A stretch of 64,000 bases of DNA from Suillus spraguei. Taxonomy: Eukaryota; Basidiomycota; Agaricomycetes; Boletales; Suillaceae. Of the stretch, positions 53,935-64,000 are shown in pieces. A program made the position numbers and the translations under genes. The stretch is from the NCBI GenBank assembly GCA_016800925.1, contig JABCPU010000101.1, positions 1-64,000 on the forward strand. Direction: 5' to 3'. A model generated the notes under the pieces. It was not told where the DNA came from, did no database searches, and worked only from the letters and a program-made list of their open reading frames with translations. Position 1 is the first letter of the stretch, and each line of letters starts with the position of its first letter.

Positions 53935-55398
53935 ATGTCCAATGAAAGAACTGCGTTCTGGGCACCCATTCCAAAGCCATCATCGAGGCTAGCGCGATAT
54001 CGCGTGTTATCCCCTCATGCGGGCATCCATGTCTCGCCCTTGCAACTCGGTGCCATGAGTATCGGTGACAAGTGGGAGCAATTTGGAATGGGTAGCATGG
54101 ATAAGACATCGTCATTCAAGCTACTAGACGCCTACTACGATGCCGGGGGAAATTTCATCGATACTGCTAATAATTAGTACGTATCGTTTCGCAGTCATCT
54201 TGGATTTGTTGTTAACGCTGACGTACCTCGCAATCTCTTAGTCAAGATCAAAGCTCCGAAGAGATCATCGGAGAGTGGGCAGAGGAACGGGGGATTCGAG
54301 ACCAGCTCGTGATTGCTACAAAGGTAACTTTGGGATTTGGTGAATCATCTATAGTTTGACGCTGATAAATACATATCATATCCAAGTACACGATCAATTA
54401 CCAGCGGGGCAACGACGCCATTCGCCAGAAAACATCATACACTGGCAACAACGTCAAGTCAATGCACCTCAGTGTCGAGGCTAGCTTGAAAAAGCTGAGG
54501 ACTTCATATATTGACATTCTATACGTGCACTGGTGGGATTGGGACACCTCCGTCGAAGAGGTCATGAACGGTTTGCATGTGCTGGTGCAACAAGGGAAAG
54601 TGTTGTATGTCGTGAGTGTCTCCATTTCCATGTTGACACCTACATTCGTTGACATGTATCACTGGCAGGGCATCTCAGATTCTCCTGCTTGGGTCGTGTC
54701 CAAAGCAAACCAGTATGCTCGGGATCATGGAAAAACACCGTTTGTGATCTACCAAGGTGCTTGGAATGTCATGCTTCGGGACTTTGAACGGGATATCATA
54801 CCAATGGCCCGCTCCGAAGGTATATCAACATTGTTCCTCATCATTTGGTGCATTGACTTACGTTCATCCATGCATAGGTCTTGCACTTGCCCCTTGGAAC
54901 GTCCTTGCCGCTGGAAAACTGCGAACCGACGAAGAAGAGGAGCGCCGCCGACAGACGGGAGAGAAAGGCCGCACGCTCATAAATCCCAATTGGGAACGCA
55001 ACGAGACGCAGAGAGCGATGAGTGCAGCGCTCGAAAAGGTCGCGAAAGAAGTTGGCGCAAAGCACATCACAGCTGTGGCCATTGCATATCTTATGCAGAA
55101 GACGCCCTATGTGTTCCCGATTATTGGTGGACGAAAAGTGGAGCAGTTGGAGGCCAACTTGGAGTCTCTGGCGATTTCGCTAACACCCGAGCACATGAAG
55201 TATTTGGAGAGCATCGTTCCTTTCCAGCCCGGCTTCCCCTCCACATTAATCGTGAGTCACATCGGCACTGTTTGTGTCAGATTACTGAAACCTGGTCCCA
55301 TTCAGGGTGATGGCAAGCAGTACAATCATTTGATGATTTCTACCGCATATTTTGAAAAGCAGCCGCAGGAGCAGCCTATAGTTCCGGATGTTGATTAG
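53935..55398 (+). CDS. aryl-alcohol dehydrogenase-like aldo-keto reductase, copy 2
   Basis: Same exon pattern as the copy at 50,246. The protein starts [20 protein letters not shown] and keeps the catalytic Asp/Tyr (FIDTANNY), the Lys (VIATK) and the His (LYVHWWDW). The C-terminal exon differs most: [20 protein letters not shown] here, against [20 protein letters not shown] in copy 1. Both end EQPIVPDVD. Introns have diverged more than exons, which points to selection on both proteins or to exon conversion. It is probably a functional paralogue with a similar substrate range. Confidence 0.9.
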
Positions 55399-55959
55399 TA
55401 TGGGTTGTTTGTAATCTGCACATGTATTGAGGCCTAGTGTTCCCCAGTAATTATTCTAAGCTGACATATAATCCGTGCGCACCTTATTCCGAAGCTGACG
55501 ATTCAATGTACAACACTTAGCAGCTTTTGAACTGGGAAGCCATACGATTCGGATGACTGCTTGTGACCATCCATCAGTGGACTGGTGAGTTCTTGCTAGC
55601 GATTGTGCTGATTGCTGCGGTCTATCTACATGGTCATAAATTAGTTTATATTCCAATGCGATGAAAACTTTTCTTATATCTATCCGTCTACGGAACGTTT
55701 GATCCCGCGGAAGCAATTCCGATGTACCTCGTGTGCATGCTCTACCTGCGCTTCACCTGCATTGCGAATCGTTGGAGTGCTCTCGTGTAGAAACGATGTT
55801 CAAGGATCGCAGTACCGAATATTGAATATGAGTCTTCTTTGACCTTATATGAAGATAGTGCCCACAATGTAAAATTCTACTACCCAAGAGATGGCGCAAC
55901 AGCTGAAATTACCACCGGTCAGTACAATCGATAAGCCTATGTGTTATTGGTAATGCCGA
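55399..55959. other. intergenic downstream of reductase copy 2
   Basis: The first 350 bases belong to the duplicated block. No gene is seen after it. Confidence 0.4.
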
Positions 55960-56347
55960 TCTCCAGTGGCCCTAACAGATGAGTAAATAGGTAATGAACC
56001 CCAGAAAGAACCTCACCCGCTCCTCTGCTCTCCTCTTTTTGCCTCGTCGCTTGGTCAATCTCCGCTTGACATCGAGCCAGTTCCTCAGCCTGTCCTTCCA
56101 TCCTCGACTGTAAAGATATATGGGTGAACGGCACAACTGATCTGGGAGAAGACGCACCTGCCATACTTCTTCTTCCTCTTCTCTTCTGCCGCATTCTCGA
56201 TATGCGCACACTCGATGTGATAGATATGCAAGGATTCTCCACGCTGTCTGCCTTGTCCATCTTGAACCCAAGATAATCCGCGCTCTGCGTTGTCTCGAGG
56301 CAATTAGGAGCTTTTGAGGGCCTCCCGGGTAGCCTGAGTGTGCGCAT
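55960..56347 (-). CDS. possible small hypothetical gene
   Basis: On the minus strand, text with coding-like character reads RPSKAPNCLETTQSADYLGF and KMDKADSVENPC. A GTGCGT...TTACAG intron (about 56,107-56,157) follows, then SRMEGQAEELARCQAEIDQA and a second possible intron (56,022-55,978) before ITNNT and TAG near 55,949. No ATG is certain and no family is recognised. The Glu/Arg/Gln-rich helix could be coiled coil. Confidence 0.35.
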
Positions 56348-57021
56348 ACCAATAGCATTGGCATTGATACAGATTATATGTTGGAAAATGGAGATGAAAT
56401 CATCGAGATAAGAAAAATACTTGAATTGGTCGTGTGATCTGGATAGATAGCCTATCTATCCAGAACATACCATCAATTCAACTACCAACTTGAACTCGAT
56501 GGCAGAACCAATATTGATGGGGGGGGGTGAAGAGGGAATTGCGAGGGTTGGAGAAACTGATGGTCAGACGATGTAGAAGCCACGAACAATTCGCTCCATA
56601 CTTGAAGCCTTTTTGAGGACATCGTCATTGCAACACGAGGCAAGCAGTAGCTGTATATTTATGGAAGGAACGTGGTCACCCTGTTTCATGTTGATCATGG
56701 TGCACTTCGAAAATCGGGCCGGCGCCTGGACATTCGGGTCACCTTGACTCTGAATCATTGACGCTATATATATCGTTTGGCCATCACATCGGAAAAAACA
56801 TTGCATCGCGTTTCTCGCGCGTCGTCGATGATCGTGTTTTCGTCAACGCAGTGTTCTTGCATGCATGTGTGTTACAATGCAATCCCTCAACGTCTCGATT
56901 ACTTTGCATTCACTTTGTCATTCGGCGTCACAACCTCATTTTCTCCCTTTCTTCTTACCACAATCCATGCTGTGGCTCCATGGGACCCACAAAGAATAAA
57001 CGGTCACCATGTTGGTATATG
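56348..57021. other. intergenic, possible small minus-strand ORF
   Basis: A minus-strand frame 56,564-56,806 (80 codons, MIQSQGDPNVQAPARFSKCT in its middle) has some protein-like composition but no domain. Otherwise I see nothing. A run of nine G's lies at 56,520. Confidence 0.3.
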
Positions 57022-57999
57022 TCAGGGGAAGTCAACACGCGAAGGTCGCGGGATGGTAATCCCCGCCGGTGGATCCCAGACACCGAGTTCCTTCTTCATC
57101 TCGTCTAGATCCTGTTCCCATCTCTCTTCCCAATACACTGCAAGCAAGCACCTCGCATGACTCCCGCACCTCGCAGCCCAAGGGACAAATTCCCCCCAAA
57201 GTCTGGCTCGTTGATGTGGCTTAAGTCTTATTGAGGCTCCCAGGGATAATGCAGTCATGGGGAAGCCTAGATTCGTAAACTCAAAAGCTTTGAGCGCAAG
57301 TTCGGGAAGGGCCGAGACTTTAAATCCAAAGAGGGCGTGGTAGAAGTCGTGCGTCTCGCGATAGCGCTGCATGACATATGCAAGCTCTGGGTCATCGATA
57401 TAGTGCACCTGGGTCCTTAATAGTGAGTATCTGGTATCCACAACCTGGTATAAAAACGACCCTACCGGATCTCGAGAATCGGGTGTGACTTTGCAAGTAT
57501 CAAGCCACCCCACATAAGCAGCTCCAAAGGTGTTCTCTGGAAGGGACCGCAACTTATTGAAGTCCAAAGTCCGCGAATTGATACGTGGCCTTTCTTTGAG
57601 AATGCGCCGACCCTCTGGAGACTCCAGCATTATATCCCTCAACTTTACCAGAGTTGGCCCAGCCGTAGTCTCTCCGCAAGCTGCAACCATGTCTATAAGA
57701 CTTGTCAGTCAAATGTACTTACTATAAAAGATTAGGAAGTGCTTGCCCGCGCGACGAGTGTCTATGAGAGACATGAGTGCAGAGCCAACTGCGAGAAATC
57801 CACTTTCAAACGGGGTGAGTGGTATGTGACCAGGATACGCTGGTTGAAGTCGGGGATTAGTGTGAACAGAGCGTGACTTTCCGTTGGTAGCACGGGATGA
57901 AGTCGGAGCTGCCAGTGCGACGAAGGAGCGAGCTTGGTTCGTGTTAATTATGCTGTCCCATCGATGAGTTTTACGATACAAAGCATGCATTTGATTCAT
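57022..57999 (-). CDS. COQ4: ubiquinone biosynthesis protein COQ4
   Basis: COQ4 is a matrix-side protein needed for the coenzyme Q biosynthesis complex. The minus-strand ATG at 57,999 begins [16 protein letters not shown], a basic presequence-like region, then [20 protein letters not shown] and LIDTRRA. An intron with a GC donor (GCAAGC...TTATAG, about 57,749-57,693) leads to [12 protein letters not shown]. The second exon holds the metal-binding motif [10 protein letters not shown] with the downstream Glu (ALKAFEF), plus [15 protein letters not shown] and [14 protein letters not shown]. It stops at 57,022. Length and motifs match the family. Confidence 0.92.
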
Positions 58000-58255
58000 T
58001 CGTGAGTGAGCCACAATGCGCATTATAGGGGAAAGGGGTGTACATATCACTGACATGTCAAAGTGGTTGGTTGGTTGACTTCCAAGTCTCAAGCTGACGA
58101 GCAGTGGGACCCTAACCCTACATCTGGGTTATACCCGAAATGGGGATCATGAAAACTCTGCAGTGGAGCCAAACGACCACAGGCCAAGCAAAGCAAAGCT
58201 GCACAGTGTCCACTGTCCACATCCACGAAAGCGTCGAAGGTCCACATCGAGCGAG

Positions 58256-58262
58256 TATAAAA
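58256..58262 (+). promoter_or_regulatory. TATA box of the zinc-finger gene
   Basis: TATAAAA 84 bases before the ATG at 58,346. Confidence 0.5.
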
Positions 58263-58345
58263 CACCACCGATTATTCTTCATGGAGTATCTCACTAGCCT
58301 CGTCTTTGCCTGCTTTTCTCTACGTCCCCTGCTTTTACTTTTGTC

Positions 58346-59741
58346 ATGTCGAGTTCAGAATCAACTACTATCACGATCGTCGATGTATTCGACGACTCCA
58401 AGGCAAACACTCGTAGATATGCCACCTTCCTCCCCTCTCAAATTTTACAGGGGATGTCATTCATGAATTTCGATGACGAGGATTCCGGTTCCGATGCAAG
58501 CCTTGACACCGATTCCGTATCCTCATGGAAATTTTCTTCTGGACCTGTGACATGTGTTGCAGACCCCAAGCCAAGCAACGGCGTTCTGTCCGAAGCTCAG
58601 GAATTCGTCAAGAAATATCGAGAGGAGCGCGATGGAGGTCATAGAATCATCCAGGAACACCTACACCAGCCTGAGAGAATCGAGGACCAAGGGACTGGAG
58701 ATGTTGGCCCCCTCAATACTGACAAGGAACTCCCTACTGTTCCTAACAACAGGGATTCGACATGCACCCATGCCGTAACTGACGACGGACAATCCACGAT
58801 TGATCTCGAGAAGCATCCCGAACAAGAGATTCCTCTAATTCACCATGACCCGGAAGGCGTAGCGCAGGCGGTAAGCACTACTCACACCCCATGCTACTTC
58901 ATACTCACATTTTTACAGCAGCTTCAGGGATTGGAAATGGTCCAGGCTGGTCGCTGCACTCCTGGAGGCACGATCCGCTGTCAACGTCCTGGATGCACTG
59001 ATGTCCTGCGCGATCTCGAAGCGCTCAAATTCCATTTGCACATCCACAACATTGGCGATATGTCCGATGTCATCAGCGTTTTGTCCGCACACACCCAAAA
59101 GGCAAAGGAGCCTGGACAGTCTTCCACGGAGTCTTCGCCACTTAACACATCCTCGAGAAAGGTTCGCAATCGCTCCAAATCGTTTATGGATGTGGACGTT
59201 ACATCGGGCCACTCATGCGACACACACCCAACGCGAAAGGTCCATGCGAAGGACCATTGTTCACCGTCCCGCGGCCGAAAGCCCAGTGCCACCCATAATA
59301 AATCAAATGCATCGCACACGCGAACGAAGCTGCTTGATCCGTCGATACCCCAAACGCTTGGGCGACGCAGCAACAGGAGCGCCATTCGCGCCGGACTCGA
59401 TGATGTCGGCCATCATGACAGCATTGCGATGGTCCTTTCCCGCCCTGCGTCGCCTGTACACGGCGCTAAAGAACCTTTGAGTTCCGACATGAACATGTCT
59501 GTTGATTTTCTGAACAAAAGCAACGTACTTTCCCCTCCTGCGAGTCCGACCCTTAGAGGAAAGGAAGTGTCTCGTGCCACGAGCCCCAAACGAGCGTTCA
59601 GCCCGGCTAGAGCTCTCAGTCCCATCCGAGGTATGTCTTACCTTTGCATTCTTGCTGTCCGATTAGTTAATGTTTCGATGTCTCGCAGACCGTCTTCGAC
59701 GAGTGCTTTCATTTGGATGCTTGAATGAGTGCGGTGAATAA
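58346..59741 (+). CDS. single C2H2 zinc-finger protein with Ser/Pro-rich tail
   Basis: From ATG 58,346 the protein has an acidic Ser/Asp-rich N-terminus (FDDEDSGSDASLDTDS). A single C2H2 finger follows, CQRPGCTDVLRDLEALKFHL plus HIH, fitting C-x4-C-x12-H-x3-H. A long basic Ser/Pro-rich tail with repeated SPxRxxSP motifs (ATSPKRAFSPARALSPIR) comes next. Two introns are inferred: 58,871-58,918, which is in frame, and 59,631-59,688. Splicing the second gives an end DRLRRVLSFGCLNECGE and TAA at 59,739. The finger could bind DNA or protein. The SP repeats are likely phosphorylation sites. No orthologue is named. Confidence 0.65.
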
Positions 59742-60314
59742 TTCATGTCAGATACATTTAGTTCTTCAACTCGTCTTCATTTGTTTGTACTATAATACAT
59801 CATGTTACAAGTGGGTGCCGCTGCGCGGCTCCCAGATTATCCCTAGACTAATAGCCAAATATCTGACTTTCTGGTTCAATTCATCGATTCTGCTGTAATT
59901 ATTCTGAATGATGTAAAGTGAGTTTAACGAACTACAGAAACAGAACAAGATCTATCGAGGGTGGTAGTTCGTCGCCGGTAGAGAATCTCTGTAACGCCCC
60001 AACTCAGGGTATAAAAGTCTAGTTCAGTGAAACTGGTGGTAATTGGGCGGACGCAGACAGAGATAACAATATGGACCCGCAAATGACGCAGTATAATCTT
60101 ACGGTACAAATTGTGCAGACGAGACGACCTAGTTTCCCTTTCCGGCTTGCACAGCGCAAGTCCTTGAATAGTCAGGATGCACACCGCACTTTGGTTTTCT
60201 GTGACAATGCTAAAGTCAGAACGACAGACTGTCGCCCAGGAATGTAAACTAACGTTGCACATGTCCTAGCACAGTAAGAATGATGTTGGGATTTCGGTTT
60301 CTGCCGGCACAAAG
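59742..60314. other. intergenic, convergent 3' ends
   Basis: The zinc-finger gene and the membrane-protein gene both end here. No gene or repeat is seen. Confidence 0.45.
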
Positions 60315-61696
60315 TTAGTGGGAGAAGTTACTGACTGCAATACCTGTGGGAACAATGGAAAAACGCTGTGACGCTTGGAATCGAGGTCGAGTTTCCAAGG
60401 TTGGTGTTGAAAGGTTGATGGGTGACATAGCGTGGCTGCATGACACTACTTCAACGATACGACATGCGCGCCGAGTATTGGCATGCAGACAACCGGTAGC
60501 GAGTTCTTCGTCATATATATCTGCGTTGAAAAAGGTAATGACCTGAAATACGTGATGAAGGGGAGACTCCGGAGGATATGATATGTAAGGCAAATGTAAC
60601 ATACCTTGATCAAGAGCGAAAATTGAATAGTTTTCTGAATCTTCAAGCTTCAAGGTCTGTGTGCCCAAATTAAATGCGACATCAAATGCTGCCCCTCGCG
60701 TCTCCAACACGACCTTTTTCGTGGATGGCAATACCCTGGGGACATGAGAGAATGCTGTAGCTGATGTCGGACTAATATGTGTAACTTGAGTCAGTCGATC
60801 AAAACACCATCGACTCAGACACCATCGAATTATAAGGTAAAGTCTACAATGATAGAATGGTCAAGATATCAAATAAAAATATAAACGATGCAAAGAGAAC
60901 TGCTTCAAAGGCACGTGCACTGTACCACAGTGCCAAGCAAATATCTACCTGAGTGATTAGACAAGTGAGGTTACAATAAACATAAGGGTAAGTTTGCGAC
61001 AATAAAAACGCAGTGAACCGCCTGGAGTGCGAGAAATTCTGTATGAGCAATGAGATTTGTAAAGATTAATCGCTATGATAAATTTCACTTACCCGGACAG
61101 CACCCCTAGAGGAATTAAACAAGTCGAGCAAACGGCAGGCATTCCAAACGCCAGACATCATACCTAAATTGTATATGAATGATGAAATGCGAGAATATCT
61201 ACGGGATACGAACCAAAATAAAGAAGGAAAGCTGACCAAAACTCAGATGGCCTGCGGTTGCGAGTATCCTTCATCACAGATCTAATCCATGCAGAGCTTC
61301 CCAATGTGGTGATGATCCATAAGGCTGCGCAGCCGCCGACCGTGTACAGGAGGCGTTTGAAAAGGCGTCTTCCCAGCTTCTTTCGTCTCCTATTTGCGTT
61401 GCCTCTTCGAGCTCGACCCACGATGTTCCCACGATTGAGAGACAAACTGATTCGGAGACGGCCATAATTAATGTGTCAGGGACGGCGGCAGGTGACTCAC
61501 CATCATTGACCGCCCTCTGTCGATCTCCGAGTTCGGACTGCTGAGGATGGATTGGCTTAACAGGTGGGTCAGCGCCAGTCTCGGCGGGTGTCTCAGGGCT
61601 GGAAACGGTGGTAAGGTTCTCGTTCTCACGCTGATTCTGTCCTTGATTGGTGTTGAACTGTTCTATTTGTGGTGATTTAGACGTGAAGGTACTCAT
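60315..61696 (-). CDS. multi-exon membrane protein, unknown family
   Basis: From ATG 61,696 (MSTFTSKSPQIEQFNTNQGQ) a Gln/Asn/Pro-rich head is followed, after an intron, by ARRGNANRRRKKLGRRLFKR, a very basic stretch. Then comes a hydrophobic helix (LLYTVGGCAALWIITTLG), SEFWSAFLLYFG, and after another intron GVWNACRLLDLFNSS. A further exon gives VDICLALWYSARAFEAVLFA and SFIFLFDILTIL. A phase-matched intron (GTAGAC...ATTAG, about 60,848 to 60,774) leads to VLPSTKKVVLETRGAAFDVA, then VITFFNADIY, ending GIAVSNFSH with TAA at 60,315. Two or three membrane segments are likely. The five-intron model keeps one frame throughout but is by eye only. The function is unknown. Confidence 0.55.
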
Positions 61697-63343
61697 GGTT
61701 GAATGCGAGCATTGTGTGGAATCTATGTAGATGATGGAGGTTGGTTGAAAGATGTTTTGAGTCTCCGATCCGCCTTATATTGGAATTGACATCCTATTTC
61801 TGTGGAGTGATTACCACAAACCGACGATGCTGGTCAGCTTCGGGGCACCGCTCGTACTCATCATATTCATGAGGACTGTCAAAGGTTACTTTGAACGAAT
61901 TTGGTGGATCGAACGGCTCCCTGAAGCCTTACTCGTTGTCGTGCTCTCTGCAAGTATGGCCCCGTCTTGTTTTCGGTCCTATCTGACTGGTTTGCATGAT
62001 TATTTCATGCTATCTGCGTTGGGACGAAGAACGTGTCGATAACCTCGGCATAATACCTATCAAGACCGGCGGTCATTTCTTCAGCTTTCCGCTGAAATAA
62101 TCAATACGCTACATCAGAGGAACGACTTTGACTGTAATATATGCGCATAATTTCCTTCGAGAGTGCATTTATTAACATCAATCAGTTTGATAACTATTAC
62201 TTATGGGTTTCTTGAATGTATCGCTGCAACGAAACAGAACGCCGATCGTTTTGCAGTCCGAACCGTGAACTCGTGCCAGCATTTGACTCGATCTTGAGGT
62301 TGAAATTAATGGCCATGTTAGTGCGCGCACGCAATCGGCTTCCCTTTTGACTGTCGGCGTAACACATCGTTTGTCACATTCTTCTTTCTTCCGTGTCTAC
62401 ATTACCTGCCAAGATGTGTCTTGGCCTGTGTGTGTACCTTTCGTTTCCCCTTGGTCTGCCGCTGACTTGTCTTCAAGATCTGCCTCTTTGTTATAGAACT
62501 GTCCGGTGTGCTAGGCTGTCTTGTATAGTCGTAGGGTGCTGACGACTGGCATCAAGGATTGAAGCTTGGAGTGAACTCACGATGGTGTTCCTCACTTTCT
62601 CGCTCGGAATTATTGTCGGCTTTATCATTTCTTTGCTGCTGGAGCCTTGTTATCAAGCATTCCTCACACACACAAATGATTATACTGGTCATCGCCTATA
62701 ACATTTTTATGCGCTCAGACAGTGTTGCGGGGATGCATTCCTGGCACCGATTAATGGGGGCCAATTGGTGACGATCCGGGCGCTGAAGATATTCCTGATA
62801 TATTAATCATTCGTATCAGAGAGAACTTGAACTTAAAGTGTACTTCTATCATCTTATCGAATGCCGCCAAAGCTTGATAACATACCACCACAGCACACGT
62901 TTTTGGAGACTGGAATTGTATGGTTCCGAAAGACCTCACCCTTCAGAAGAGCCCGCAAGTATACTAGTATTACGACATGACAATATCTTCTTACCGGTTC
63001 TCTGATCGGCGAGCACGTCGGGGAAATGGCTGGCTCCAGGGCTACTCTACCGTAACGTCTCTGATGCGGCCGCTTTCCGCAGAGATCGCTACTTCTTGTT
63101 GGAATGCCTTGGGAACACGTTGCACACCCCAGCGCTCTTTATCCGAATCTTATGTAGTATCAGAAGCTCAGAACATAGTGATCGACAGAATTAAAGCTTT
63201 GTTATTCTGTCGTCATGTTGGTTTTCTTGTTTAGCGTGACGTCGGTCGCCGTCCTATGAAAACTTTCCTTTTTAGGACCACATCAAACTGTTTTCATTTC
63301 TCTAAACCGTCCGTTGCCGTCCGTAAGTGCTTCCTCGAGCTCG
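61697..63343. other. long intergenic region upstream of mS41
   Basis: It contains the divergent promoters of the membrane protein and mS41 genes. Frames at 61,827-62,042 (71 codons, hydrophobic) and 62,977-63,234 (85 codons) lack domains and are probably chance. Confidence 0.35.
62582..62701 (+). CDS. possible 39-aa single-pass membrane miniprotein
   Basis: An ATG at 62,582 opens 39 codons: MVFLTFSLGIIVGFIISLLL is a complete predicted membrane helix, followed by a short polar tail ending TGHRL. It has no neighbours on the same strand within 400 bases. Small size and lack of family make it a weak call. Confidence 0.2.
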   Translation: MVFLTFSLGIIVGFIISLLLEPCYQAFLTHTNDYTGHRL

Positions 63344-63929
63344 ATGTTGAGGATTTCGTTGTCCAAGGTTGCATTGTCTCGCCCTGTCTTCTCTTCTATT
63401 CAAAATGCTCAGAGTAGAACAGTTGTTACAACAGTGACAAGTAACGTTTCCCAGAGGGCCGACGTTCCAAGTCCAAGAGGTCTTATTGTCAAACACCTGC
63501 TTTTACTTGTTATACTTACCAGCTTAGCGGCAGGCAAAATATCTACGCCCCAAGACTTTCTTAAAGCCATTGGTCGTTCGTCGGAGACCAAAATATCCGT
63601 AGACAGTTGGGACGCGTTATGGCGTACATCAGGATGGGACATGAAGAATGCTGGGTTAAGCATTCAAGACCGAAGGTTCGTAACTCCTTGCCTATGTTGT
63701 TCTTTGCCCCATACGCAAAGGCAGATATATTCTTTGGTGCATGGAAAAGTTCAGGCAGAACCAGCCGATAGAAGAGTTTGCCCATGAGGAGAGAGCCAAA
63801 AAGAAAATACGGGGGTACGTACAGCTTTAATTTCCAATAAAACCTTTGTCTGATGGAAAGGTATTGTTGATCAGTCGAGGACCTGCTGTTCAATTCGGAA
63901 AGCGCATTCGCTCGCGGAGAGACCGGTAG
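63344..63929 (+). CDS. FYV4: mitochondrial small ribosomal subunit protein mS41 (Fyv4 family)
   Basis: mS41 is a fungal mitoribosome small-subunit protein with an IGR-motif (SAM-like) domain. ATG 63,344 gives a basic, Ser-rich presequence (MLRISLSKVALSRPVFSSIQ). After an intron the IGR domain reads KISTPQDFLKAIGRSSETKI and WDMKNAGLSIQDRR. The next exons give YILWCMEKFRQNQPIEEFAH, EERAKKKIRG and GRGPAVQFGKRIRSRRDR before TAG at 63,927. Three introns of about 50-60 bp (63,479-63,530, 63,675-63,723, 63,819-63,873) have GT-AG ends and matching phases. The basic C-terminus suits rRNA binding. Confidence 0.9.
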
Positions 63930-64000
63930 TTCCGTACCGTACTTTGATCAGCGTTCTACTCATATTCTGACAACCTTTGTTCAAATCGCGTTAAAATTGC

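Larger units (their letters stand above)
53780..55745 (+). repeat. segmental duplication, copy 2
   Basis: Counterpart of 50,095-52,030, including promoter and 3' flank. Confidence 0.8.

Noticed and set aside
61827..62042. 71-codon hydrophobic ORF divergent from the membrane-protein gene
   Set aside because: Hydrophobic but with no family, no splice continuation and no sign of conservation. Kept only as part of the intergenic description.

Overview
This window comes from a filamentous basidiomycete genome, most likely an agaricomycete. The genes have many short introns of about 48-60 bp with GT...AG ends. A KDZ transposase lies beside a TET/JBP-type dioxygenase, a pairing typical of mushroom genomes. 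Tandem aryl-alcohol dehydrogenase-like reductases are present. No species is claimed.

The left two thirds (1-41,977) is a transposon graveyard. From left to right: a broken Ty1/copia element (1-4,082) split by a solo LTR (1,115-2,707); a very large Ty3/gypsy element, Gypsy-1 (4,887-19,763, plus strand), with two ~1.6 kb LTRs related to the solo LTR, a gag-protease-RT-RNaseH-integrase core, a GC-rich extra coding block between protease and RT, and three extra ORFs after integrase; a second gypsy element, Gypsy-2 (19,764-27,338, minus strand), with 418-bp LTRs, a chromodomain integrase and an intact 489-aa 3' ORF; the 3' half of a KDZ transposase cut off by Gypsy-2 (27,339-29,078); a 238-aa companion gene; a minisatellite; a minus-strand TET/JBP-like 2OG-Fe(II) dioxygenase pseudogene (31,136-32,442); two further tandem arrays; a foldback element; a Tc1/mariner element with clear TIRs and TA duplication; a PIF/Harbinger transposase with its Myb/SANT partner; a small secreted-peptide gene; and a 5'-truncated LINE with a 12-bp target-site duplication.

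The right third (42.6-64 kb) is normal genic DNA, rich in nuclear genes for mitochondrial proteins: a rhodanese/arsenate-reductase-like protein, COX20, the porin VDAC, SDH3, COQ4 and the mitoribosomal protein mS41 (Fyv4). MON1 (vacuolar Rab7 exchange factor), two tandem aldo-keto reductases, a C2H2 zinc-finger protein and a multi-exon membrane protein lie among them. COX20/VDAC and SDH3/MON1 are divergent pairs sharing gaps of under 200 bp.

Several elements carry CGA-to-TGA stops and other C-to-T or G-to-A changes at conserved codons, which fits decay of methylated DNA. The most interesting region is the KDZ-TET/JBP locus at 27.3-32.4 kb. It couples a transposase with a predicted 5-methylcytosine oxidase and an unrecognised companion gene, and both catalytic genes are now inactivated. 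Splice sites, element ends and family names were assigned by eye.
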